Made by a program: the position numbers and the translations under genes. Under the pieces are notes generated by a model. That model was not told the DNA's origin. It worked only from the letters and a program-made list of their open reading frames with translations, and made no database searches. A stretch of DNA of 64,000 nt from contig RCNN01000041.1 of the NCBI GenBank assembly GCA_003667245.1, forward strand, positions 62,001-126,000, read 5' to 3'. This document shows positions 28,725 to 42,732 of this stretch, piece by piece; positions within the stretch are counted from its first letter, which is position 1, and every line of letters starts with the position of its first letter. This stretch comes from Heterostelium multicystogenum (taxonomy: Eukaryota > Evosea > Eumycetozoa > Acytosteliales > Acytosteliaceae).

Positions 28725-28797
28725 GCTTCATTAGCTCAGCTGGAAGAGCAATCGACTTCGAATCGATAGGTCGTGGGTTCAATCCCCACATGGGGCA
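28725..28797 (+). tRNA. tRNA-Arg, anticodon TCG
   Basis: The sequence folds as a complete cloverleaf with no intron. The acceptor stem GCTTCAT pairs with ATGGGGC (two G-U pairs) and is followed by the discriminator A at 28797. The D arm contains TAGCTCAGCTGG. The anticodon stem ATCGA/TCGAT encloses the loop CTTCGAA, giving TCG, which reads CGA. The T arm is GTGGG-TTCAATC-CCCAC. A and B box sequences sit inside the gene, and a short T run follows at once. Confidence 0.95.
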
Positions 28798-28801
28798 TTT
28801 T
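28798..28801 (+). terminator. RNA polymerase III T-run terminator
   Basis: TTTT directly after the discriminator base of the tRNA, the normal Pol III stop signal. Confidence 0.7.
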
Positions 28802-29137
28802 CAATATAGTTTATCCCGGTTGCGGTAAATGATTTGTTGTTTTTTGGGTTTTTTTTTTTTTTTTGTGCTCATTTGTTCTTGAACCCATGTAAGCACCAAC
28901 CCCCATGAAGCCAAGTAGAATATTGTTATTAAAAATTTTATCGGGCCGTTGATCGATCCATGTGATACTGAGCTCAAGGCAGAATAACAACAGATCTCCT
29001 GTTTGAAATATATACAATTCCTTATGTAATAAATAGTCTAATCACCTTTAATGGTTTTTTAAACAAGAGATTTAATTTATTATATCAATATGTTTAGAAA
29101 CTTTGAATGAGTTATAAGAAGTTGTAATATTTCAACT
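28798..29137. other. tRNA downstream region with T16 tract
   Basis: No clear gene. A T16 run at 28849-28864 starts 51 bases after the tRNA and is followed by sequence more GC-rich than normal spacer (to about 29000). On the minus strand that segment is open for 68 codons (28811-29017) and runs into A16, which could be the poly(A) end of an old retroelement fragment. Confidence 0.4.
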
Positions 29138-29389
29138 TTAAAGATCTACATTTAAATAGATATTGGTTTTCAAAAGTGGACACAAATTTACTTTGATCAC
29201 ACCATTTAGTTTAAGAAGTTCAAGTTGGTTAGAAGACTGACCAATTGCACTTCCATGCTCCAATCCAAACTGTTGGTTCATAGTGTTACTTGATCTATAG
29301 GATCCCATTTTTGAAATAGAAGCTACCAACAAATTTATTAGTTTTGTATCCAATACTTTCTATTGACAATACTTACAAATTAAAGTCAT
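29138..29389 (-). CDS. HssA/B-like small protein, divergent
   Basis: On the minus strand a 13-base first exon (29377-29389) encodes M-T-L-I, then a 54-base intron (29323-29376, GTAAGT donor, GGTAG acceptor) joins in phase to SSISKMGSYRSSNTM. The short first exon and the start MTLISSIS are the hallmark of the dictyostelid HssA/B family of small developmentally expressed proteins. The product is 65 residues. Unlike usual members it lacks the long glycine-rich core; its C-terminal half (QLELLKLNGVIKVNLCPLL) is more hydrophobic. Function of the family is not established. The assignment rests on the N-terminus and intron position only. Confidence 0.6.
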
Positions 29390-29922
29390 TGTTATTTAAA
29401 TTAGAAATATATTAAATTATACTGATTTGAAATGTAGTTATTTACTTTTGTTCTATTTATAGAATTCTAAAAAGAACAAGAAATACATAAACATAATTAA
29501 ATAGAAACGAAATGAATCTATAAATATAACTGACATCATGATATTAATAGTTGTGATTGGTCAGCCATCAATAAATTGTCTTATAATAAAGATAATTGTA
29601 CTTTTTTATTAAAATTATAAATACGTGTACAACAATCCAACTACGAAATGCCAATGAAAGAGTATAATATACTACATATCTTGTTATCTATTGTTTTCAT
29701 TACGATATCTATGACATAGATAAATGAATATCAAATAATCTTATCTAATTAACTAGGCAAAACTATAATAGTATGATAAGAGTTGACTAACAATAGAAAT
29801 AGAATATATTAAAATATCATATATTTTAAGTTAAAATTCTATTGGATTGACAATTGACTTTTGTAAAATCAAATGAAAATTACAAATTTAATTAAACAAT
29901 TATACTAATAATAATAATAATA
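29390..29922. other. divergent intergenic region
   Basis: No gene seen. AT-rich sequence lies between the HssA-like gene (minus) and the FNIP gene (plus) and so should contain both promoters. Confidence 0.6.
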
Positions 29923-31423
29923 ATGGATAGATTAAATTATTATCTTTTGAAATATATTGTTTGTTGTTTAGAATCTAATATTGATAGATGTTGTTTTGCA
30001 TTGACCTGTAGAGACCTGTACCATAGTCGAAGTAAATACCTTGTGCTCAATAGCGAACAGCTTACATTTCGATGTATCAATGAAAATCATTTACATTTCT
30101 ATCAATCATCATCAAAAAATTGTAAATTGCTTTAGAGAACAAGCTGTACATTCACTATCCTCGACCGATGCATACAAACAATATCCCATCACTGAAAAGA
30201 TTGAGCATAAAAGACTAGATAAGTCAATACCTTATGGTATGTCTGTGTCAAATATATTTTTAAGCAACATTAATCTATGTTTAGTAATTATTCTCTGACT
30301 TACTATTATATATATATATATATAAAGATATTGATGGAGACGTTATAAGAATAGATCACAACTTAAAAATTGATAGTAGATGTTTTAATAATAATCTAAG
30401 AGTGTTGGTGTTTGGTGACAGTTTTAATCAGATACTGCCCGTACTTCCTTATAATCTTGAATCATTGACATTGGGAAGATCGTTTAGTCAACCTATCGCA
30501 CCTGGGTCTCTACCGAAGCATTTTGAAAAGTTTAACGTTTGGAATTCATTTTAATCAGCCTTTGCAAGCCAATAACTTTCCTGACACTCTAGAGTATATT
30601 GAGTTTGGATTCGATTTCAATCAGCCATTACTAAAAGGATATCTACCGGACTCACTAAAGACTTTGGTGTTCACAGGTAAATTCAACCAACCAGAGAATT
30701 TCTTCTCTATACCAAGTTCAGCAGAGAAGCTCATTTTTGGGAAATACTATGATGGACCACTAAGCATGATTCCGAACAACGTGACCTTCCTCCAATTAGG
30801 TTGCAATTTTAAACAACCTTTTAGTGAAGAAACATTCCCAATTGGTGTTAAACACTTGAGAACCTTCCAAAATAGCTTAGGGGGTACACTTCCAGCTACA
30901 GTTATAACACTCGAGCTATTGGGATGTTGTCCTTTGCATTTATTTACTCTTCCCTCAAAACTAGAGAGTTTGAAACTATATTCTCTATATGTGTATGAGA
31001 AGGAATACCCGTCAACCTTGACATCGTTGGACATTCATCCAACAACTCAAAGGTTTCGTAGTGAATCAGCACCTAATTTAAAACATCTTAGATTGCATAT
31101 GTTTAGTTCAAATTTAATCAGTATAGACTCACTACCACCCAAAAATAGAGACGTTATCCATTAATACATGCAAAACAGAGTTTGGTTACCCAAATGAAAA
31201 GACAAATTGGGAAATGATTCCAAAGACTGTCAAAACACTCTATGTCGACAAAAACTTCTTTCAAAAAAACCCAATCTATACAGTTCCTCTTAATATTGAG
31301 CTAATTATATCTGGTAATCTAATTAATGGTGATAGGATAATTCGTCGGCTTGATAAAAAATGGTTATTGGTTATGTCCAACAATTTAGTAGGTGGATTTA
31401 TACAAGTATCAAAATTTCAATGA
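29923..31423 (+). CDS. FNIP-repeat protein with F-box-like N-terminus
   Basis: The ATG at 29923 opens an F-box-like start (LNYYLLKYIVCCLESNIDRC, then FALTCRDLYH). After an intron at about 30239-30328 the protein shows repeated units of the FNIP type, about 22 residues each: FGDSFNQ, LGRSFSQPI, FGIHFNQPL, FGFDFNQPL, FTGKFNQP, LGCNFKQPF, each followed by a P-x-S/T-L turn. These form leucine-rich-like solenoids in a large dictyostelid family; F-box members probably recruit substrates to SCF ubiquitin ligases. Frame breaks lie near 30120, near 30528 (GAAAAG) and near 31160. Substrate unknown. Confidence 0.8.
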
Positions 31424-31510
31424 TTAAAGAAACAACAAAATCTCAAAAGAATATTGAAATTTATTGAGTATTTCTTAGAAATCTACATCCAAACAATTGT
31501 ATTTAAAATT

Positions 31511-31774
31511 TTAAGCCATTTCCTTGTCACATTTTTTATTGCAGTCATCACCACATCGTCCTGGATCGGCAGAGTGAAAACAATCGTTCATTCTGGTACA
31601 GTTACCCCAGCACTTAAAGAGATTTTCACATTTGGTAATACAGGCTTTATGAGCATCTTCTGGAGTTTTTGGACATTTGGAAAAGCATGACAAATCAAAG
31701 TTCTCGGTGGCAGAAACACAGTTAAAGACCAAAGCAATCAACAAGATTGCAACTAAGAATTTAATTGTATTCAT
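31511..31774 (-). CDS. small secreted cysteine-rich protein with repeated CX3C pairs
   Basis: An 87-residue single-exon frame on the minus strand begins with a clear signal peptide (MNTIKFLVAILLIALVFNCV; cleavage probable after VSA). The mature part of about 65 residues has ten cysteines with spacing C-x3-C-x10-C-x3-C-x5-C-x3-C-x5-C-x8-C-x3-C-x3-C. That is five CX3C pairs, so it is probably disulfide-bonded outside the cell or in the secretory pathway. I do not recognise a family. The composition is unlike the Asn-rich proteins nearby, and no frame break is seen. It is convergent with the FNIP gene (87-base gap). Confidence 0.72.
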   Translation of the reverse strand: MNTIKFLVAILLIALVFNCVSATENFDLSCFSKCPKTPEDAHKACITKCENLFKCWGNCTRMNDCFHSADPGRCGDDCNKKCDKEMA

Positions 31775-32289
31775 TTTTAGTTAATGATATTTGATTTGAA
31801 TTATTTGATCATTTTTACTCTTATTTATACTTGTTTCTTTTGTACTTGATATAATATGTTTTTACAAAATAATCCATAAAAATAAATAAAAAAGATTAAT
31901 TATGAAATTTCGTAATTGAATCAAGACTTATGTAATTTCCACACTATTCATTCTGATTAACACATGTGTGTTATTAAATTAGGTAAATACAAATTCATAT
32001 TTTTACAAAAAAGTAAACAATTAGAAATTGAATTACCTATTTTTATCATTGTTTATTTGTTATTTATGAACAAGTAATACTTTTATGATAAATTAATTTA
32101 GGGTGAGGAGGTTTTGATACAGTTGAAGATTTTTCATAATATACTACAATCTTTATTAAAGTGAATTAATCAATCAATTTAATGAATATTATTTGAATTG
32201 AAATAGAAAACTATTATGTATTTTTAGAAAAAAAATGTTTTGTTTATTGTAAAATAGGTTGTTGAGGTCTCAGATACATTTGGGTATGG
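31775..32289. other. intergenic spacer
   Basis: No gene seen. It holds the promoter side of the cysteine-rich gene and the 3' flank of the HECT gene. Confidence 0.6.
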
Positions 32290-35200
32290 TTATGAGAGAT
32301 GGAATGATGATTGACCTTCTTTCATGGCGTATAATAGTTTCGATTTCATAATTTCTTTGGTAGAGTAATCTGGAAGTTTGATATAGTTTGTACATGACAT
32401 AACACTGAGTAATGAATCGTCTGCAGTTGCTGGTGGATTATTGTGTTTCTTGACAATGGTAAGTCTTGGGTTGAGACCTTTGAATCCTTGGATTGGAGGT
32501 GTGGACTACCAGTAATAAAGAGGAGGAACTGCTTTCTTTCTTCAGGTGTGAAATTTGAGAGAATCTTGAAGAAGTTTTGTACAGCAATACTTGAGTTGGT
32601 GTAACCGTGATCACATTTGGTACTTTCCATCAAAGAATCTACAGTCCAATCATTATCGGAACCAGTTAATGAACCGCACAATAAAGACTCAACCTCTTGT
32701 ATTGAGAATGGGTTAAGACTAGAAATTGGGAAGATTTGATTGAAACCTTCTTTAAATGAATCAATTTGTTGAATAACACCAGAGTACAAGAAGTTCATAA
32801 CAACCAAATTCAAATATTCTCCCAAATTATCTAATGTAACGCTGATTTTGGATCCATTTTCCTATTGGTTAAATTGAAGTTAGATTATTTTGTCTAAACC
32901 ACTAATATCATCCATTTAAATCTTACTTTTAATTCCCAATTTGGATAACCTGGTAAAACAAAATCTAAACATAAATCTTCTATAGTGGCACCATCTATTC
33001 TTAGTTTTGAAAATTTCGGTTTGTTTTTCCTGATCGCTCAAAAGGCCATTGTTATTGATATCTTTTATCTTGAGTACCAGTTTGTAGAGGTTGGCAAGTG
33101 AATTGTAGAGAGATGGCGCTATAACTTGGAGATCTTCAAACGACAAATCCTTATTGGTCATATATTTATAGAAAGGTTTAGAGAATGGAAGATCCACTAA
33201 TCTTTGATCGAAAAATGCTTTGGCCACAAAGGTTCCCAAGAATCTAAAGTAATCAATGACCTTCTTTGGAACGGTACCTGGGATCATTGGCTTGGGGAAT
33301 AATCCACCTGCATTATATACATAAGGGCTATCGGAAGCTACATTCTCGGTGTCGCAATACCAGAGATTCAAATCTTTTCTCTGGACCTCTCTCGAAACCA
33401 AGGTGAAGAATTCGAGTGTTGGACCCAAACCAGTACCTACTTCACCAAAGTATTCCACCTCCAAAATGGACTTAGTCTTTCCATAGAGCTCCATTACCTT
33501 TATGGCAGAGTCCAAGATACGGTTTCTATATATTCTAACCTTTTGACGTTGAATTCTTCCAACTCTGACCTCACCCTGTTGTCCACTTCTTGAATCGTGG
33601 GTCTGACGAATGAGATCTTGTCTTTGTTGAAGAGTGGACAGTGCTCTTGCAATACCAAACGAGGTTGAATAGAAGAACAAACGCTTGCATTCGAATGGGA
33701 ATAAGAATGGACAGTAAGTAAGTAGTTGTTTACACCAATCGGGAAGTGCACCTCCACAGAGAGCAAGTGGATCTTGGAGTTGGCGCATAATCTTGGCAGT
33801 GAGTTTCTGAGAGACAAACTCTGTTGTGAAATATGGTTCTGACCGAAACCATAGGTAGGAAGTGTTTGGCTAAAGTTTAGTGTATATAAAATTCTCAACA
33901 ACGATACAATCTCGTAGGTGTCATTTGAAGACAGTGGGAATGTATGACCTTCCTCGAGGAAGCTAACCAGACTTGACTCACCTAAACCTTTAATCGATGG
34001 CTTGGTAGTAGTTGCAGTAAGTGTCTGTGAATTGGGTTGCTCCATCTCTGATTGTGTTAAATATCTATACTTTAAAATATGGGTACCTTCCCACAATCTA
34101 TTTGTTGGAATAGATTCCTTCGTTCCGACTGATCAATACCATAGCTACTACTATTATTTTATTATTGTTGCTGGCCACCAATAATGAATTTGACTTGGCA
34201 ATCTTTGGACAGCTTGGAATATTGTGAGGCTTGGGAGAAGACGTTGACCATCAACAAAGATTGCTAATTTTCTGGTGTGTGTCCTGCAGGCTGGACATTG
34301 GATGAAGATCCTGTCAAGGGAGTATGTGGTGGAGTAGTAGACATTGGCGAATTTTGGTTGCAACTGAGAGGATGGTGTCGATGGAAGTGCATTGCTTTGT
34401 GGTTGTAGTTGTGGTGGTGGAAGTGCTTGTTGGGATAGTGCCAGATGAGGAAAGCGATGCGTCACTGACTTTTACATCGTGGACAGGCTCTGTCTCTCCT
34501 TCATTGGCATCTTCATTATTTGCAACAACTCATCGTCCTCATAATCATCGTGATAGTCATCATCTTCATCATCTTCCTCAGATTTCTCTTGATACTTGTG
34601 GATGAGTGAATTGGGGTATTTGATTTGGGAGATCCAGTGTCAGTCTTAGTTGGGGTGGTAGGAACAGCATCGGTTTGCTTTTGAATGACACGTGAGGTCA
34701 AGAACTCCTCTATTGCTGTGATTGTAGCAAGGGCTCAATAAGAACAACATTCAATGAATAGTCTTTGAGAGTATCATCGTTGCTGTCCTTGACCAATTTC
34801 AATTTAAATGGTTGAGCTAAATATTTCAATCCAGAGCTAGTTCCGCCTACTTCATTGATATTGATAGCGAAACGTTTCCACCTGTGGTCAATGCATCATG
34901 TAACTTTTGGACTAACAATGATAGAAGAATGGTGTGACTGCTCGATGGCTTGATTGGTGAAGATGAAATAGTTCGATTTTCATTCTTGTATGGAACCAAA
35001 AATACTTTACAGAAAACACTCTACATGATTTTTGACATCACCACGAGTCAAATATGAAAGGATACTGGATACCAAGCCACTGTGAAGGAATTCAAATGCC
35101 GAAACACCTTCTTTTGTTGTTAAGCAAGCACTAATCTCTTGTAATACTTCAATTCCAGCTTCATTATAACATTTGTATAGTCTATCGCTCAGATTCTTGA

Positions 35201-37831
35201 GTGACTTTAACTCATCAGTTGAAAGACAGTCAATGTCTGAGAAATCTTTTGAGTTCAAATATTTCTCTTTGAATTTTCTTGCTTCTTTGCACACAAATGA
35301 TTTCATATCGTCAGGTGGTGGTGACGATGTACCACTACTACCACTGGCTACTGATGTTGAGGTAGTTGTGGTGGGGAGAGGATTGGATGTTGGTGTATTT
35401 GGTGGGAATTGCATTGGAGAACCAACAAAGAATGAATTGGCACCGAATGGAGAACTTGCCAAAGGTGGAGGAATTCCACGCTGTGGAGTGGTGGGAATTG
35501 AAATAGGAACTGACGACGAGGCTTGTGATTTTGAAGGAGATGATGATTGACCTGTCACAACTGTTGTTGACTCTGTATTAATTATTGGCTCCAACTTGGA
35601 GAGACGATCGATTTCGTAGGTAACACCTTCTCTCTTGAAATAACGCTCAAAAATTGTGGGAAGTTTGTCAAGCATCATCTCTGAGATTTTAAGTGCGTTG
35701 GATACAATAGTCATATCACGGGAACCAAGCAATCCTGCCAAGAAAGAACTGAATGCAAAATGTTTCAAAAGCTCAGTCAACATTTCTGGTGTGGAAAATA
35801 GAGAATCTTGCAAACTGATCCAAGACATTTGTAACGCACTGCTGGGTTGACAGTGGAAGTGAACATTTCAACCAAAACAATAAACAAACCTTTTCCAAGA
35901 TTGGTTAATAGTTCTGGTTGTTCACGATTAAATTTCGATTCTGGCATCTTCTTTGTCTGCGGACTCACGTTTCTTTCTGAGTGAACGTTGGCCCGAAAGT
36001 GCACTGAATTCTGCTGGCAAAGGTGGCAACAACTCATTGATTAATGTGAGTATTTCATAGGATTGCTGATTGGAACGATTCATTGAAGTTGAGTCTCCAT
36101 CAGGTGGGCAGAGAATAATCTGTATAATATTGGCAATGTTCTCTTGAAGAACCACTCTGGTCAAAGTTGGGCATCCATGACATATATTCGATAGAATTCT
36201 AATTATTTGGGTGTATGTGGTAGCACTAAGTGTAATTGTACTAGTATTCATTCCACTTAATATTCTAACTAAATGAGGAATCAATCCATCACAAGTAATT
36301 ATTTGTAATTTGATTCTGAATCATAAAAACTATCGACCAATCTAGAAAAACATAGGCAAACCAATTCAATAACTTGTAAAGTTTAAGATTAGTAATAAAT
36401 AATTGTACAATTGATAATATGTTGTTGTTACCTTTTGCATCTGAATATGTTAATAAATTTGATAAAATTGGAATACTATCTTTGATCATTTCAAAGCAAT
36501 CTTGGGGGATTTGACGGCATATATTGGCTGCAGTAGAAAGTGCCATACGTTGAACTCCAGTCGAGAAAAAGTCAAGATATGAGAGAACGGCCATTAAACC
36601 ACCTGCACGAAGCACGGCAGTTGGTTGTTCAAGTGAAATTTTCTCAAGTGTTTGAAGAGACTGTTCAGCCAAATCAATATATTCAATTGAAAGTAGTTTT
36701 CCAATAAGTGTAACGATTCCTCCGTGGTTGACAACGGATGAGACGGAACCTGGAAGTGCCTCAATCATATTGGACATTGCACGACAAGCAAGCAACATCA
36801 TATCGGATTGTGCTCCATATTCAAGAGATTGACTAGTGCTGGTGCGAATGAATCCGATGGGAATCCTGCCATTGTGTCTTCTGTTGCAATCGATAATAAC
36901 TCGCACAACTCAATCAGTGACTCCATTTGCGATGACTCGTCACTGCTCTTCAAACCAGCGAGAATCTGTTTCAATCGTGAACGACCCTCTATCAATGTAT
37001 TAATCAATCCATCTCGTGATCCTGTTCTAAATCCCTGTGAATTAGCAAGCTCGTCCATCAAGGCACCAGTGATACCTCTCATTAGGCCCTGTAGTGATGA
37101 AGTTGGTGATGTAACATTATTATTGCTGTTATTGTTATTTTCTTCTTGCGAAGATGACAAGGTAGTAGTAGTGGTGGTTGTGGCCATACTCTCGTCCTTG
37201 TCATCAACCATTGAATTGTCACTATTATCTTCCATTTCCTTTGATTGTTTCTTTGATGTCATTCTCCTCTTTGCTGGTTGATGGGTTGATTTGTCCTTTG
37301 AGGCTTCTGTTGTTGTAGTTGGACCTGCCTTTTTTCTTTTTGATAAAGCTGGTGATTTCGATGGGGTGGTATTTGTTGTTGTAGTTGTAGTCGTTGATTT
37401 CTTTGACTTGTTTTTTCTAATAACAATGAACAAAATGATTAGTAATCCAAATTATGTTGATTATTTAATTACTTACTTTTGTTTCTTTGATGAAGCCGAA
37501 GAAGATGTTGTGGTGGTTGTGGTGGTAGTAGTTGTTGGAGTAGACTGGTCTAAACTTTTGTTATTATTGTTGTTGCTATCGATATCTTGTGTTCTAGCAG
37601 CTGCATTGGCCGCGGCAGTTTGGGAACGAGTTCTGATAATTGAAACAAATGGTGAAGAACTGGTAGTCGTAGTTGTTGTAGTAGTATTATTGATACCTGA
37701 TGTTGATGATGGCGATGTTGATGTTGATGATGCTGTTGCAAGTGTATTAGTAGTTGACTCTGTGATGATTTATCGCTAAATGATGACTCTTCAATACCGC
37801 TGCTGGATTTGCGTTTCTTCTGTTTGTCCAT
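32290..37831 (-). CDS. HECT-type E3 ubiquitin ligase, TRIP12/UFD4 group
   Basis: It transfers ubiquitin from an E2 to a catalytic Cys and then to substrates (ubiquitin-fusion degradation, nuclear quality control). The ATG at 37831 opens a Lys/Ser/Thr-rich disordered region ([13 protein letters not shown]). An intron follows at 37417-37476. Next come armadillo-like repeats typical of TRIP12 ([47 protein letters not shown]), a linker with [20 protein letters not shown], and the C-terminal HECT domain: [43 protein letters not shown], and the catalytic Cys in [17 protein letters not shown] (about 32380). It ends QSSFHLS at 32290. An intron lies near 32862-32925. Frame breaks occur near 37760, 36830, 36300, 35930, 34080, 33840, 33000 and 32500. 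Confidence 0.88.
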
Positions 37832-39352
37832 GCAACACTAAAATAAATGATCTATCTATTTTCGATTGAAAATATATATTATATAGAGTTATATAACTTT
37901 CTTTTCTACTCTAAACACTTCTAACTTGTATACTCCAACCTTCAGAGATGGAATACGAAATTAGAGATCTTAAGAATAAAAAGAAACTATTCTGGTTTTT
38001 CTATATATTGTATAATATAAGAATAAAGATAAATAAGTAAGTATTACTTCTATAAAACTAATCAACGAGAATAGAAAGATGTTACAAAAAGACGAGATGT
38101 AATAGGAGTGAGTGATAATATTTTAAATACAAACTATAATAGTTAGCTTCTAAATATATATTATAATGTGTATGTAATTAAGGTAAAGTAAGGTATGTAT
38201 CTATGTATGTAGGTATGATGTTAAGATATAAGAACTATCATTAAATAACAACTACTATAGGTAGATGACTAAAGAATGATTCAACTAACTTAATTCCAAT
38301 CTTATTTATAACTTGTGCTTTTGTGAATATCAAAGTTATTAAATTAAAATAAATTTAATTTAAATTCTGCCACTTGAAGTTTTTTGTTAACAAAAATTTC
38401 CACAAATACAACAACAGGTGTCTTAAGTATTTGACACTCACCTCCAACAACAAGACTTATCTAAACTAAACTAAAACAAACATACATATGACAAATGTTA
38501 ACTTTAATTATTTCTTTAGTATTAATTTATTTAGCCTATTATTGATTGATTGATTAATTAATTAATTTGACCTATTATTATTATTTGATAGATAGATCTT
38601 TATGTTATTGTTTTTTTCATATTAAATGAATGGAAAGAATTACTACTACTAAATCAAATAAAAAGGTATTGTATTGAATTGAATTGTACTATACTCCAAT
38701 ATGAATAACAATATAATATCATATCACATAATAATAATAAAAACTTACTCGTCTAATTTTAATAAAAATAAATAATTTTACAACAAACAAACAAACAAAT
38801 ATGGAATTAAAAATTAAATATTTATATAATTTTTAATTTTATATTTAATTTTAATTCTTTTTTGAAATGATGATGATGATTCAATGAAGGTGGTAGGTAT
38901 GGTTGGGTTGGTCATAATGACACAGTGTACTATACTATTATCTAACCAAAGAGATAATAACAATAATCAATAAACAACAACAACAAACATCAATAACATC
39001 AACATCACCAAGCAACCAAATCTAAACTAAACTAAACTAAACTACACCACTAATACATATATATAATAGACGACATTATTATTATCATATGATTATTTAT
39101 CTATCTATCTATCTATATTCAAACTTTGAATTTCCAATTTATTTATTATTTATTTAATAAATTAATTATAATATAATTTATTTATTTTAAATTATTAATT
39201 ATTGATTGATAGAATTAATAATAATAAATATTAAAATAATGGTTGGTTCTGTTCAAGTTTGTTTACCTATCTAATTTTGATAGATCTAGTTTGTTGTTGT
39301 TTGTTTGTTATACTATTTGATATTATTTGATTGATTATTGATTGATTGATTG
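37832..39352. other. 1.5-kb AT-rich intergenic region
   Basis: No gene seen on either strand. Short tandem motifs occur (TTGA/ATTG repeats at about 38543-38560 and 39320-39350, CTAT repeats at about 39100-39115, CTAAA repeats at 39022-39045). It should hold the promoter of the HECT gene. Confidence 0.55.
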
Positions 39353-41155
<1,803 letters not shown>

Positions 41156-42222
41156 CTTATCTTTCTTTGCTACTCAAACTATGCTATATATACTTTTACA
41201 ATTTATATGAAAAACAACAAAAACTAATGAATAATGATTGTTACAACCCTTAAAAACCAAATACCAACCAACTGGTAGTATAATCACCAATTCAAATTCA
41301 TAACGAAATTTTATGAAAATATTTTAAAAAAATTTAAAAAAACTACAATTTGCAAATGCCTTTTTATCAACAAGAAACATCATAATCATGAGTTGTAAGC
41401 AATCACCGTGCAAGCCTTGTGCCACTGCTTCACAAGAACGTAAATTTGGATGAGAATGTTCTGAAATCATTCTGTTTGGATCATTCATGTCGATACAACA
41501 ATCGACAACCATCCAACCAAAACCAAATACAAACTCGGTCCTAATTTAATTTAATACAACAATAACATGATTATATGTGTATTTGATAATAGTATATATA
41601 CGTATGGAACAATAACAAATAATAAATGAATAATATTAGTTAATATTACAATATCTATATATCTAGCTATATATCTATCTATATATCTAACATTATGTCT
41701 ATATCAAACTACTTATTTATCTTCGATCTATCTCTTCTAAAAATCATATATCTAGTGTTTGTTCTGAATTAGGTTAAAGTTAAAATTAAGTGAATTGGAG
41801 TGAGGTAACAACGTGACATGCAAATATATGATGGGTGTCATGAATGAATGAATGAAAGAATGGATGATGTTCATCGAAGTCTGTTTTTATTTGAATCTCC
41901 GATATCTGCAAATCAAAATCTTAGGCCCCAAAACCAAATATAGAAATTCTTTAAATGGTATTTAATTAATTAAAATACTAATAGTATAATCCAATTCAAA
42001 TTACATGAATCAACAGACTAAAAATACATATTCAACTAAATACCTATCTATTTCTTAATGAATGAATAATATTCTAATTAATCTCAAGTCTCATTTTGGT
42101 AACCCTTCCTTCTGTTCTGTTCTGTTCTGCTGTTCTATTCCTTCTATCTGAACAATATCCATCGAATATATATCAATGTGTTTTTTGTTTATTGTTTTTG
42201 TAAAGTTAGATCAAATTAATTA
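41156..42222. other. intergenic region
   Basis: I see no convincing gene. Repeated TGAATGAATGAA units occur at about 41841-41860, TCTGTTCTG repeats at about 42113-42130, and CTATATAT repeats at about 41655-41690. It contains the promoter of the SR kinase (minus) and the upstream region of the HTH gene (plus). Confidence 0.55.
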
Positions 42223-42609
42223 ATGTCTATCTCTGAAGAATTAAGACAAAAGATAATTGAGAGTTACACAAGGAACGATTCCAAAGCTCAGATTTCAAGA
42301 ACTTTGGGCATCAGTCGTGGAACTGTCCTCAATACTATCGTCAGATACCAACAAACGGAAAGCTTGCACGATAGACAGCGTCCAGGTAGACCTAGAGTTT
42401 TTAGCAATCATATTAGAAAAGAAATAAGTCGATTGCTTATTTTCAACAAGTGCAAGACTATGCCTCAGGTGAAGGAATATATCCTCGAAAACTACAATGA
42501 AAATATTTCTCTGAGTCAAATCCAAAGAATAGTACATTCCCAAGGATTGTCACACAGGCAAAGAACCAGGTCCGAAATACTCAACAAAGTATCCAAAAAA
42601 GAAGCATGA
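42223..42609 (+). CDS. solitary Tc1/mariner-type transposase DNA-binding protein (tandem HTH)
   Basis: A single 128-residue frame starts at the ATG 42223. The first half is a helix-turn-helix of the Tc1/mariner/paired kind: SEELRQKIIESYTRNDSKAQ, then SRTLGISRGTVLNTIVRYQQ, followed by the GRPR linker (DRQRPGRPRVFS) that joins the two HTH halves in these proteins. The second half (MPQVKEYILENY, then ISLSQIQRIVHSQGLSHRQR) fits the second HTH. A Tc1 transposase would continue with a DDE/D catalytic domain of about 200 residues, but here the frame stops and nothing like it follows. It is either a decayed element or a protein that kept only the DNA-binding part. No frame break is seen inside. I found no terminal inverted repeats bracketing the gene. 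Confidence 0.68.
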   Translation: MSISEELRQKIIESYTRNDSKAQISRTLGISRGTVLNTIVRYQQTESLHDRQRPGRPRVFSNHIRKEISRLLIFNKCKTMPQVKEYILENYNENISLSQIQRIVHSQGLSHRQRTRSEILNKVSKKEA

Positions 42610-42693
42610 AGCTACATCAAAAATAAACACTTGTAATTTCTGCTTGTGTATTTTTAGCTACTTAATGGGTCTCATGGGTATTAATGTACTTTT

Positions 42694-42732
42694 CCCTCAT
42701 TGAGTTTGGTTGTATTGTACAATTAATGAGGG
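42694..42732. repeat. 8-bp inverted repeat CCCTCATT/AATGAGGG
   Basis: CCCTCATT at 42694-42701 faces AATGAGGG at 42725-42732 across 23 bases that include ATTGTACAAT. It lies between the HTH gene and the next gene and could be a hairpin or a paired protein-binding site. Confidence 0.5.

Noticed and set aside
28811..29017. 68-residue minus-strand frame next to the tRNA as a gene
   Set aside because: It runs through a poly-A tract and resembles no family; more likely mobile-element remains or chance.
37291..37779. 162-residue plus-strand Val-rich frame
   Set aside because: Antisense of the Thr-rich N-terminus of the HECT ligase.
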